This document shows, one piece after another, positions 8,898 through 20,800 of a stretch of 64,000 nucleotides of DNA. The first letter of the stretch is position 1; the number at the start of each line of letters is the position of its first letter. The notes under the pieces are model-generated. The model saw only the letters and a program-made list of their open reading frames with translations. It was not told the origin of the DNA and ran no database searches. The stretch lies in assembly GCA_009741485.1 (NCBI GenBank), contig CM019237.1, forward strand, positions 43,735,724-43,799,723. The letters run 5' to 3'. The DNA comes from Malurus cyaneus samueli (Eukaryota > Chordata > Aves > Passeriformes > Maluridae). A program made the position numbers and the translations under genes.

Positions 8898-11800
8898 GTC
8901 AGACACCCCTCTTCCCTCACGCCCTGACACCACCTGCGGCTCCGGTAGCGACTCCCAGCTGTCGCCGCTTATAGCTCCGCCTTCGCCTCTGGAGGCGCGG
9001 GAAAGCAGCTGTCCCCGGCATCGCAGTGGCAGCCCCGGTCAGGGCTGAACCCTAGGGAAGAACAGGCAGTAACTTGAAAAATAAAGCAACGGTGTGGGAA
9101 GCTCCTCTCTGCTTTCAAGGCGTTGCTTTATTTAAAGCCCGTTGTGTTCGTCTCGTTGCGGGCTGTCATGTTTGTCTGTTGTGTGCGTGGAGAGTTACAG
9201 TGAAAGCACCAATTTTAAAGTAAGCTGCACAGAAAGCTGGAGCTGCTGTTCACCTCCCGAGTCTCTAGTCAAGCATCACATAGTGAACGCTTCATGTTAT
9301 GACTATTAGTTGTCATGCACGAATGAGCATCAATTAGAGGGTAATCGTACTAGCTCCCGTAGCAAGTCCATGGTCTGTGTTTTGCTGTGAGCCTCAGAGT
9401 CTCAGTGCCCTGAAACGCAGCTATTTGGCTTGTGCTTTCTTTGTTTATGCTAGTTAGCATAAAATGGCAGTTAAGAGTTAATAGCATTTGTTCTAAGAGT
9501 CCTGTGGCATGCTATGGCAGCACAAATTGATTTTGTAGTAGCACATGGTAAGTAACAGCAACCACTTTCCAAAACATCAAACAGGTGTGTACCTTCTGAC
9601 TACCCATTCTTCCACATGTCTTGATTTGTGTTCAGGCACAAGCAGCTCTGCTGCTGCAGAAGGCTGTGACTGAGAATTTTTAAGTTTCTGAGAATTCATT
9701 TATAATTTTAGATTTTGTCTGATTGTGCCCAGCCCCAGCTCCCAGATGCATGCTTGTGGTTGTCTTTAAAGTCCGTCTGCTTTGGCTGTGTGTGGGTTTG
9801 GAAGTGAGATACATAACTATTCTGTTTAGCAAATGCCAGTGCCATGGAAGGTCAATACATAAAGAGGGACTCACAGCTATCTTCATACAGGAAAAGAAAA
9901 TCACATTGCTCTATAAACCTGTGTTATTTTGATGAGTGAAATTTTTTGAATACATTGTGAAGAAGAGACAATATGCAGATGTGGTGCTTGGCGCCCTGTG
10001 GTGTTTGAGGGAAGCAAGGGAGAGGAAGAGTGCCCAGTGCCTCATGAACACCAATTGTATGAATTGGGATGTGCAAACCAACAGAGCTTCCTGAGTTTTC
10101 TTACTGGGTTGTCAGGTTCAACATATGTTCATTTCTTTATATCTGTTCTATGAATATTTGATTGTCAGTTGGGTTGTGTGTGTTCTTTCATAAACTATTA
10201 CAATACTCAACAAATTGAGATGTTAAGGAAGGATATTTATATCATATAAATGAATGAATGTTGCTAAGAGTGATGACTACGCTACAGTTCTGCAGTTTCC
10301 TAGCTGGAAAGGTTTTTATTTTTTTTTTTTTACTTTGACATGGTGCATTTCTTTTCCTTTAGTTTGCAAGTCATGTGCTATCCGACGATTTTCCATCCAG
10401 CCTGCCCAGCAGAAGAAGATTCCAAACCGGTATTTGGGCCAGCCCAGCCCCTTCACACACCCACATCTGCTCAAACCAGGTGAGGTTTGGGCCCTGCATG
10501 AGCCAGTCATTGATATTTTCTTCTCTCTGTTATTCTGAGTATATTGATTTGCTGCATCATAGAGTTGTCTGTGTTTTCAGCTGTTTATGGTTACCTTCCT
10601 TAGGCAGTAATTATATTCAGTAGCTAATTTCCTTGTCTGATACTGATTCCAAAACTAGGCTTCACAAAAAGCTTTCATAACTTTTTACTTTTTTTTCTCA
10701 TGGCATGCTTAGGGTTGTTTACTTGGGTGCTGCAGACCTTTTGTGGCAGTGACATTTTGTGGGCTTGTTGTCCTGCAAATGTGGGTTTTATTAAGAGGGA
10801 GTCTTTTGTGCAAGCTGAACTGTCAGAATGGTTCATATCTCATGTCTTGAGAGTCACTGGGGAGAAACAATAAGTGGACATTACTTGTATAAAGAATGTT
10901 TCCTGTTCAGAGGAGTATTCAGTATGAGGAAAAGGACAAAAAGAGACTATGAAGTTCAACAGTAGCGATAGAATCTGAAGTTGTGCATTTTTTTTAGATT
11001 AACGAAAATGAGCATGTAGGTATATGATGACCACAATTAAATCCAAAACACTGAAAAATAATTGCAGCAAAAATATATTCAAGTATATATTCAGGAAAAC
11101 ATTCTGTGTTCTTCCATAGGTGGGTATAAAGGGAGAACAGATGAATGTATGTGTGTGTGTGTGTGTGTATATGTGTATACATATATACATATATACATTT
11201 AGTTGTAGAACAGTTCAGGTCAGGAGTCTCACAAAGTTTTCAGGTACCCCTGTGCTCAAAGCCAGGCTAAAGCCAGGCTAATTTCAGCATTAGATCAGTT
11301 TGCTTAGGGCACTGATTAACAGCTCACAATAAATGAGACTGATTCCTTAAAGTGCAGCTGGAACACTTTAAATGCAGCTGGAAGGGAATTCCAGCTGTCC
11401 CTAGTTTTTTCCTATTTAATAAAGGAAAGGGGTCTTCCTTAAAATAATATTACTTTATTTATTGCAATTGTTGTTTTAGAAAGCAAATGCCTTTAATGCA
11501 AAGGGAATTTCCAGGCCGTGGAGTTGGAAGACAGTTGGGATCCCCATGTTCCACCCCACTGCAGCTTCTGAATTTCTAATTGGCAGTTAGGAAGCTGACT
11601 GGAATGCAGTGGAATATAGGAAATTTGCAGTGTAATATTGTAGACTTGTGAGGCCAGACTGCATTAAAATAGTTTATGTTCACTGTCATTTCTACATTTT
11701 CAGAGTAAAATACATGTTTATAAAATAAATGGTGGGTTTATTGAGTTTGTTTGTTCTTTTTAAAAACTTTCACACCTAATAGGTATTGAGGATATAATTG

Positions 11801-14800
11801 AAAAGGTGTAAAATGTAATGCAAATGCAACATAAAATTTTTTAAAATTCCTTTGTCTGGGAAAAACATTCTGGATAGAACTTCCCCCTCCCACTGCACCC
11901 TTGCAAGAGTCCCACTTGCCGTACAAGTCAAATGTCACTTTTTGTTCTAGAATTCTCACTGTGTAATACATGAAAGAGGAAGAAAAGATTATGAAAGTTA
12001 AAAAAAGTTAACAGTATCAAAATGCAATCTGTGTTGAAGTAGGGTGTTAGCCAAAGTACTGATTAATTGATTTAGATCATAATTAAGGAGTCTTACAATT
12101 TTAAAAATACATACTTCAGCTGTTGTTGGTTGTCATTTCAACTTCAGTCTTACTTCGATGTCTTGATTGTTGTACTTCATATCTTTCAAAACTGGAGCAG
12201 TTGAAAGAGTACTTTCGTCTAAGAGATTGTTTGTTTAGTTAGTGTCACTATTATTTAACTGTAGAAAATCTGAATTGTTAAACTTTGAGAAAAGCTGTGT
12301 ATGCCCTGGAGAAGATCCCTTCTTTTAACAGGAGTCTTACATCTGCCTGCAGTCAGTGGTTAGTTTCTGCCTGGAATCTTGTGGCTGGTTACACTCTGCA
12401 AACTCTGTGCTTCTGCCTGATCTCCCAGAATCTCTCACACTTAATATGCCCCTTGTGGTTTAAAAATAGTCACTTTATAAGTTGACTTAGTGTGTATTTG
12501 AACAGACATTCTAGCTTTATCTGAGGAAATTAATGGTCAACCTCAGGAGACAAACTTCTGTTCAATGTCCAGATGCTGTAAAACCCTTCAGTTCTTTACA
12601 GTCAAAGTTCAGTTTGCCTTTCCCCTCCCCCCTTTTTTAATATGTCTCTCTGAAAGCATGTGGATGTTTGTCTAAATCTACCAGGTTTTGTGTTCTCTTC
12701 CTTTACACAGAAATAGGTTCAAATCAGTTTCAGTATTTGCATGATGGAGAATCATACTGAGTGAGCATGTGCTCTAAGGACAGAAGCTGAAGAGGAGCAA
12801 GGGGAAGGCTTGTGAGGGATTGCAATGAATCCATGCACCTGTAAGGGATTACGCAGGAATCAGGCATGTGACTAGTAAAATATCCTGAGTGCCTTGAATT
12901 TCTCTATCTGATTTGTTTTTTATTCACAGGAGAGGTAACCCCAGGATTGTCACAGGTAGAATATGCTCTTCGCCGACACAAACTGATGGTGTTGATCCAG
13001 AAGGAAGCCCAAGGCTGGGATGGCTTGGACCACACAGTGATTCTGCTATCCAACCCCACATACTACATGAGCAATGACATCCCCTATATTTTCCACCAGG
13101 ACACTAATTTCCTGTACCTCTGTGGGTTTCAGGAGCCTGACAGCATCCTGGTACTGCAGAGTATTCCTGGCAAAGCGCTGCCATCTCACAAATCCATACT
13201 TTTTGTACCTCAGAGAGATCCAAGTCGAGAGCTATGGGATGGGCCCAGATCAGGCCCCGATGGGGCACTTGCTCTCACAGGAGTAGATGAAGCTTACAAC
13301 ATTGAGGAGTTCAGGCACTTGGTGGCCAAGCTGAAAGGTAACAAAAAACAGAGGGAGAATGAGATGAGATGTGGTTTGCAGAGCCTGAATGGTATGGTAT
13401 TGGGAGGTGGTCTGTGACATCAGTTCAAGACTAAAATGAACTTGGGGAGGTGCAGGGAGATGGCTGTGACAAAGGAAGTTCATGTTAGCTTCTTGAGGGC
13501 TGCCAATGGATATGTAGTTTTGAAAATTTCTGAATTTCTTGTGTATGTGAATGCCAGTCTGCACATCCATGCACATTTCATGCACATCCATGAAATATGA
13601 AGGAATAGGTTAAGCAAGACCATGTTACTCTTTTAGTCATACCTGTTTGCTGACAGCCGGAAGCAGATGAAATATAGGAAATTGAAGGCTTTTTATTTAT
13701 AGTAGACTTGGAAAATGATCCACACAGGGAGTTTGTTAGTCCACTCACATTTAGCCAGATGATGACTTGCCCTTGAAATACAAATGCTCTTGTCCTTTAG
13801 AAAAATGTTCTTCTGCATCTGTCATCATCATGTGGCTTCAATAGTTATAATCCAGGGGGAACTTAAATGCATTATAAAACAAAGCTGAAGAAGGCTTATG
13901 ACAATGTAATAAGGGGAAATGTGACTGTGGAGGGGTGACGCAACTAGAGAGAGAGAATTCTGGAGTATTAAACACCATAATGGACTCCAGTTACTTTGTT
14001 TCAAAAAAAGAATACCTTTAAAATAGGTAAGTCACAGGGCAAAGGATGATAAAAAACAGAATGAAATGTGTGTGAGATACATGCTGAACAAACCCACTCA
14101 GCTTGAAAAAAGGAAAAGGCAAGGTATGAGATATAGTATAGTTGGGAAAAGCACAGACAGGATGACTATGAATGATTGCTGTTTTTCTTAATTTAAAAAC
14201 AAAGGGAACACTTAATGAAATTATCACAACAGGTTTTGGCACCTTGTAAGTTGTACATCATTCATGGAGATTTGGAATGTCAAAATTAAAATGGAGTCAG
14301 AAGTTTATAATTCTGTAGGGGAGAGGTGCATGAAAAGCAGATCAGCTAAGGAAAATACTCTTTAATAAATGCCCAGTTTCTTAGACGCATTTTGTAAGCA
14401 CCAGCTGATGGTTACTGTCACCAAAGAAGGACGGCCTAGGTGGACATCAGCAGTGACACACCATAGCTTCTACTCACTTGCATTTAAAATGTTCATGTGG
14501 GTGCTAACTGATGTTCTGAATGAAGTGGGTAAATGTGTTGGTTCTCAGTAAGCTCATCTTCTTTGAATGGCTGAAAAAAGTAATTGTTCCCTCAAGTGTT
14601 CTGAGCTGTTGATAATGACCCTTACTCTATACAAAAAGGTAAATTCCCTTCCATCCTCAGTGTGAACAGGCTAAATGGGAGAACGATTCAGAAGGTGCAC
14701 AGTAATGTGATGACTACTTAACTTACACAAGTGGAACTCTGAATGGATCTGGGCCTGATGTATATATTCAGTGATGGTTGTAAACCCCATTATTTGCTTA

Positions 14801-17800
14801 GAAATGGTGATTTATCAAATCTACATGCTATGAATTGGTAATCTTCTAGACTTAGAATAGATTGCTGGTATACTGTGACAATGCAAGTGTCTACATGACT
14901 AAGTATATTCAGAGAAAATTATTTTTCTTAAGTATAGCAACAGATCTGGTTTAGGAGGAGTGAGCTTGTTTGGTGTGGGGAGGACATTTGTACATTTAGT
15001 TTTGTTTGTATCAGCTTTTGTTTTGTATTCCAGGTGAGTCAAACATGGTTTGGTATGACTTGAGAAAGCCAGCACATACAAAGCTGCACTCTGACTACCT
15101 ACAGCCCCTGGCTGAGATAAAAGCTCGGAGCAAGAGCCACATCCAGGGCATTCGACATCTTGTGCAAAACCTTCGGCTGATCAAATCTCCTGCAGAGATT
15201 GAGAGGATGAAGATAGCTGGACGGGTGACAGCAGAGGTAAAGGGGTTGTGTGCTCTCCAAATGAACCAGTGTATTCCACTGATGAGGTGACATGCGTTGG
15301 AAGGAGAGCTTTGGTCTAATCTGTTACTGAACTGCTCTGTCTCACAGGCTGGGCTTGGCTTCCTCCCCAGGACAAGGAGGAATGGGAAGACTGCTTGGAC
15401 TACCAAATTCTTAAGATTTGCATAACTCCAGTGAAGACAAGCCAGCAGCTCTTAGACTGTTTAAAAGCAGTATCTGTACAGAGCTATTCTTTTCACTTTC
15501 TTCCCAGCTTCCCCTCTCCTTCCCCAGATAATTTTCTTTCCCATCTATTCTGTTTATTTTGAGGGAACAGGTTTTTTATGAAGACATTGCTTACATATGT
15601 GTTTACATTCCCCCTTCTCTCTCAAATACCTTTGGAACTCATTCGCCAGTTTTAAACAAATCTGACAGATACCTCAAATGCAATATTTTTGTAAATATTA
15701 TTAAAATAGATAACAAAAAAAAAAGAGAGAGGCAGAGTTTGTCCTCTGAAAGAAAGGCTGCTTAAGGCAATCCTTTTATGTGAGGGAATCCATATGTGAG
15801 ACAACTTCTAAAATGCCAAGCCATGGGCTCAGCCTCAACCATCTAATCTTTTTTTTTTTTCCAAAAACTTGAGTCAATCAGCCCCTAAATACAATTTCCT
15901 AGGGAACAGAGCTTAACTGGTTCTAGTCTTGACAGCACTTTCACCAAAGAAGTTGGTGAAACCCTTTGGTTCTGGGCCATCTGAAGACCTTTTGATAGGT
16001 CTTCTTCAAGAAGTAGGTGGAAGAAAAGCACTTCTCTCAAGTTCAGGCTCCTTTGCTAACTGAAAGTTCCTTCTTTTTCATAGGCTTTCACAGAGACAAT
16101 GTTTGCCAGTAAATCCCCAGTGGATGAAGCCTTTCTGTATGCAAAGGTGAGTATTTTGTAGCTGGAAGTGAGAGAGAAGGGCTGGATGTTGGTTTTCTTG
16201 CCAGGAAACCAGAAATGTTAAGATTTCTTTATCGTATGTCTCCCATTGTAGCACATTTCTTCTTTGCCGAAGTCTTGTGGTTCCTTGGACATGCAGAAGA
16301 ATCAATATGAGGAATTCTTTAGCTGTACTTCATGTGTCCTTATTTAAGGAGTGTAACAGTTGTCTAAGTTTATCTCTGTTGATGTCTTTTTGTACTATAT
16401 TGAAATGCAAAACCTGCTAAACAATCAGAGATAAAATTATTACCTTATCCTATAATACATATCTATTGTATGAAATTTAAGTTGTTAAAGCACCTGTTTG
16501 TGCTTGTTAAAGCCTGCTTCTCTTGCCTCTAGCCTCTTACTACATCAGATTACCACAGCCATCTTGAAGCAGTTTAGATGCCTCTCAGTTACAAAATAAG
16601 GACTAATTGGCCTGCACATTTGGTAAGGAACTTTGTAAGGAATTGCAGTGAGATACCTGTTTGAGAAACATCGGCAGGATTTGCCTTCAGTTATGACATG
16701 GATGGGCCTGTGCTGACATGGCACTGGAAGTACTGAGTTGTAAAAACTATTTTAATTGAAGTGCATTTTACAGATCAGTTTTTCACTACAGATCAGGATC
16801 ATAAAACCTACTTTGCTCCATGTAGGCATCCTGGAGTGTTCTATTCTGTGTGGGTTTGGTAATCATAGAAAAGACATGCTATTAATATATTGAGAGTATT
16901 TTTAGATGTAAGTTTGTTCATTTCTATACATTCATCAGCTTCATCATTCAAGAAAGGTAAAGATCTGGAGGCTTATGGTGCTGTTTTCTTCTATCCCCTC
17001 AGACAACAAGGTGTAGTGCATGCTTTCAAACATTTTTCGTTTAACAGTTACTGCTGGAAATCTGCTGGTACTTTGCAATTTTGAAAGACAGCAGCAAACC
17101 ATGACTGTTGTCATACTGGTATATAGGATCTTCTAAAATTTGCAAAGTCGTATGGCAAATAAAAGCATTACTTTATGTAGGAACAAATTCTCACCTGGAT
17201 GTATGACAACGTAATGAATGTTTGAGACAGTATTGAACAACTTGTACCAGAAAGAGCTTCCCTGAGACCAGATACGGGCTTTAAAAACTCTTGAGAAGTG
17301 GATCATTCTGTATTTTTTTTCTCCAGAGTTCTTGGAAAACATTCAAGACTGCTTTCATTTAGTAAATTGATTTACTTTGTGTTGTACAAATTAAGAAAAC
17401 GGGTGTAGGACATGAAATATTATGGCCCTAGGGCAGTTAATCGCCTAAATCTGCACTAATGGTTTCCTCTTCTCTGAATTGTTGTTCCAGTTCGAATTTG
17501 AGTGCCGAGCTCGTGGTGCTGACATCTTGGCATACCCCCCTGTTGTTGCTGGTGGCAACAGATCAAACACTTTGCACTATGTGAAGAACAATCAGCTCAT
17601 CAAGGTAACCTGTGTGCTGTCCAGTAACTTGAAATGCTGTGCTGTAACACCAGTATACGTTCCCTAGCTGCTCTTTGTTCTGCCTGAACAGATCAAAGCA
17701 CTTAAATACATATTTTTTAAGTGAGCAAGGGCAAAGAATCCTGTTCTTGTCAGTTTCCCTGTCAGTGGCAGATTTAAGTTGTCTTTCTTTCCTCTCAGTG

Positions 17801-20800
17801 CTTGCTGCAGTATTTTCTGAACAGTGCAAGGATTTGCAAACAAAGTTGCGGATAATTTAGTGAACATGCCTGTTCTCACAACAGTGTGCAGTGCTGGGGG
17901 CCTCACAAAAAAGAGGAACCACTGTCACAGGCAGAGTGAAGGCACCAGGGGGATCTGCTGTCTGTTGCATTGCTTGGCCTTGCTTTGCATAAGGTCATAA
18001 GGGGCAAAGTGCACTCCTGCTCTGGTGAAACTGAAAAGCATTTTGATTCCATGTAGCCCAGCAAAGTAGGGAAAGGATCAGCATAAAATGTCAAGAAGTG
18101 GAAGAGTTAAATGTCTTGCCTTATTTTTAAGACTCTCATTGACTTGAAACCTTTCCAGTTTCCTGACAATAGGACTTCAGATACAAATAAGTATTTTCAG
18201 GAGCACTATTCCCTCACTGCTCTGCTCACTATTTACTTTTCAGAGAAGCATATTTTTCCTCTGTCTTAATGCAGGATGAAACTTTCCCACTAGCATTGTC
18301 TTTTCTTGAAGCTGGCATGCTAGCAGACCTTGAAATGATCTGCAGAGACAAATGTACAAAAGATATGACAGGCTGCTTTTGGCAGAAAGAAGCCTCCTTT
18401 GTTGTTCTGTCATCCAAGGTCACATGTGCTGATGTAACTCCAGTTACTTCTTTCAAAGTTGTTCAGTTAAATGTCACTTTTTTTTTTTTTCAAAACTATG
18501 AAGTAGGAGGTTAAACCCATAAACTTGATTCTTTTCCTTTGTATGCTGTTTCCTACAGATCTTGTTTCTAAACAGGCTAACAAAGTGTCTAATTTGGGAG
18601 GTATCTGAATATTTCAGTCTCCCACTTGGAGGGCTCTGCATTGAAGAATGAGGACAAGCACAATGTAAGGCATTTACTGGACAATCAGGCAGAATTTCCT
18701 TAGTTAATAAATTGTTACTTAACTTGTTTAATTGCTTGGAAGATGGTGCTGTAACTTCAGATTTGCCTTAAAGAATTGAACCAGCTATCCTGAAAACATT
18801 TAAAAGTACAGTTAAATGGCTAGTTACTGGCCTATCTATTCAGTGGGATAGTGAGATCTGTTCACTGCTGGTTTATCTGCTGTGTATATGTGTCACTTAA
18901 CTGTATACAACAATAGTAGCTAGCACTGGAAGTAGCACTAGCAGTGAAATTCTGCTTCTTTATTCTTAATGTGCTAAATTATTCCTTGTCATTCCATATC
19001 ATGTCTGCTGGCACAGTCATGGATCTGTGGAATGAATCTCTAGATGTAAATCTATAGAGAATTTAATCCAAACTTTCTGAAGATCTTAGTTCTCTATTTG
19101 CTGTTAACCCTTCAAAGACGGAAAGCAAGGCAGTGGTTTTTTTCCTTTGTCTTTTTTCTGTGTGACTTTTTGGGAGATGTGTAGTCAGTGATTTAATTGA
19201 TGTGGAACAATTTTGCTAAAGTGAATTGGAGTCACATCAGAAGAGCTTTTTCTTTATCACCAGATAGATTCAGAAAGATGTTAGAGCAGTCAAGTCCTTG
19301 AAGAGAAAGGGGAAGGTCGTGCAAGCTTACAAGAGTGATTTCACTGTCAGATTTTGTGAAATAAAGTGATTTCCCTGGGCCTTCATATCCTATGAGAAAG
19401 TTAAATTTATGTGGACAGCTCACAGTTAGTGATCCTGTGAGGAGTTCAGAAATCATATGTTTTTGTTGCAGACTCCCTCTGTCTCAGTCATTGCAGCAGA
19501 GAACGTCTAGTGAAAGGAGTCATAGCTATAATTTTTGGTGGAGTAAGTGATCCAGGAGTGAATGGGATTCATGTCTCAGAGAGCAGAATAGTTCCAAGTG
19601 AATATCTTTTTTTTACTCCAAAATATTTGAAAATCAGCGTAGTAAAAGTTCAGACAGTAGGTAAGTATAACAGCCAGAGACTACATTGCAGAGAAACAGT
19701 CTAGCTGGAATAGCCTAATCATAAACAATAGTACCCGGGGTATTACTCTAAAAAGGAATTCACATTTCTGCAGCTGCTTTGTGAAAGCAGAAGCATAACC
19801 TCCTTTCTTGCTCTCAGACAGAAAAGTCAATTAATAGCTGGACTGACCCACAGAACATTCTTTCCTGTTATTCTCCAGGATGGTGAACTGGTCTTGCTAG
19901 ATGGTGGATGTGAGTTTTCTTGCTATGTGAGTGACATCACTCGTACCTGGCCTGTCAATGGAAGGTATGTTACAATAGGTTCTTTTTAACTTTTTTCTTA
20001 AGTTCTTAAATTGATGGATTGAGTGTGTGTTTAATCATTGTTTCACCATGTCCCATTCTGTGGTGCTTCAGAGTAATCAAATTATATAAAGTAATCGTTC
20101 AGCTGTATTCCCCTCTGCCTCATTAATTACTGCATGAATATGTGTGATTATTGCTATTTTCAGCTATTACAGCATGCTTAAAATGCTGAGAAGGCTTTTG
20201 TACATTCAGCTGTGGCTGACCTCAGATGTGTGTAAAAAAACAAAGAGTTTCAATTGATGTGTACATAGCTCTGCCAGTTGTGAATTTGCTGGTGTGATGT
20301 CATTGTATTTTTCTTTGATTCCTGTATGTTTTGACTCAAGAGCGTTCTTTTTGGGGCTGTAGCTTTGCCTTGCTTTGTTTGACGTTTATGTTCTCAGCTG
20401 AGAAACTCTATACGGTGTTTTGAAGGGCACGTTGCAGTGGTGCTTTGTCTGGCCCTTCATACAAGGAGACAGTTGCTTTGTTTTCTGCTTTTCCCCTGCT
20501 CCACCCTTGAACTAAATCTGCCCCCAAAATAAGTTTTGGGTAGAGATTTATTTGTGAGATGTTCCTTTTCTCAATGGTCTTCAGGTTCACTAAACCCCAA
20601 GCAGAACTTTATCAAGCTGTCCTGGATATCCAGAAGTCCTGCTTGAGCCTCTGCTCCCCAGGCATGAGTCTGGATAATATCTACAGCCTCATGCTAAGCC
20701 TTATTGGACAGAAACTGAAAGACTTGGGTGTCCTGCAGGGCACCATCACTGACAGCCATTTCTTCAAGGTACTTTTTTTTACTCTGGTTTAGCCTTTTAA

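Larger units (their letters stand above)
7980..9050. promoter_or_regulatory. CpG island and divergent promoter of ST13 and XPNPEP3
   Basis: This region is GC- and CpG-rich in AT-rich surroundings and contains both start codons: ST13 at 8335 (reverse) and XPNPEP3 at 8837 (forward), 502 bp apart. Between them are many GC boxes (for example cccgccc at 8403-8409 and again around 8477, and repeated ctccgccca), two inverted CCAAT boxes (attgg at 8449-8453 and 8759-8763) and three heat-shock-element-like sites. No TATA box is placed for either gene, as usual for CpG-island promoters with dispersed starts. Exact transcription starts cannot be read from the sequence. Confidence 0.85.
8898..12929 (+). 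other. XPNPEP3 introns 1 and 2
   Basis: Introns 8898-10362 and 10480-12929 flank exon 2. The first begins inside the CpG island. The second contains the TG/TA microsatellite at 11150-11197. I see no LTR, RNA gene or extra exon. Confidence 0.7.

Noticed and set aside
8125..9048. Several long open frames on both strands in the ST13/XPNPEP3 CpG island
   Set aside because: GC-rich sequence has few stop codons; the frames overlap each other and the real exons and resemble no protein.
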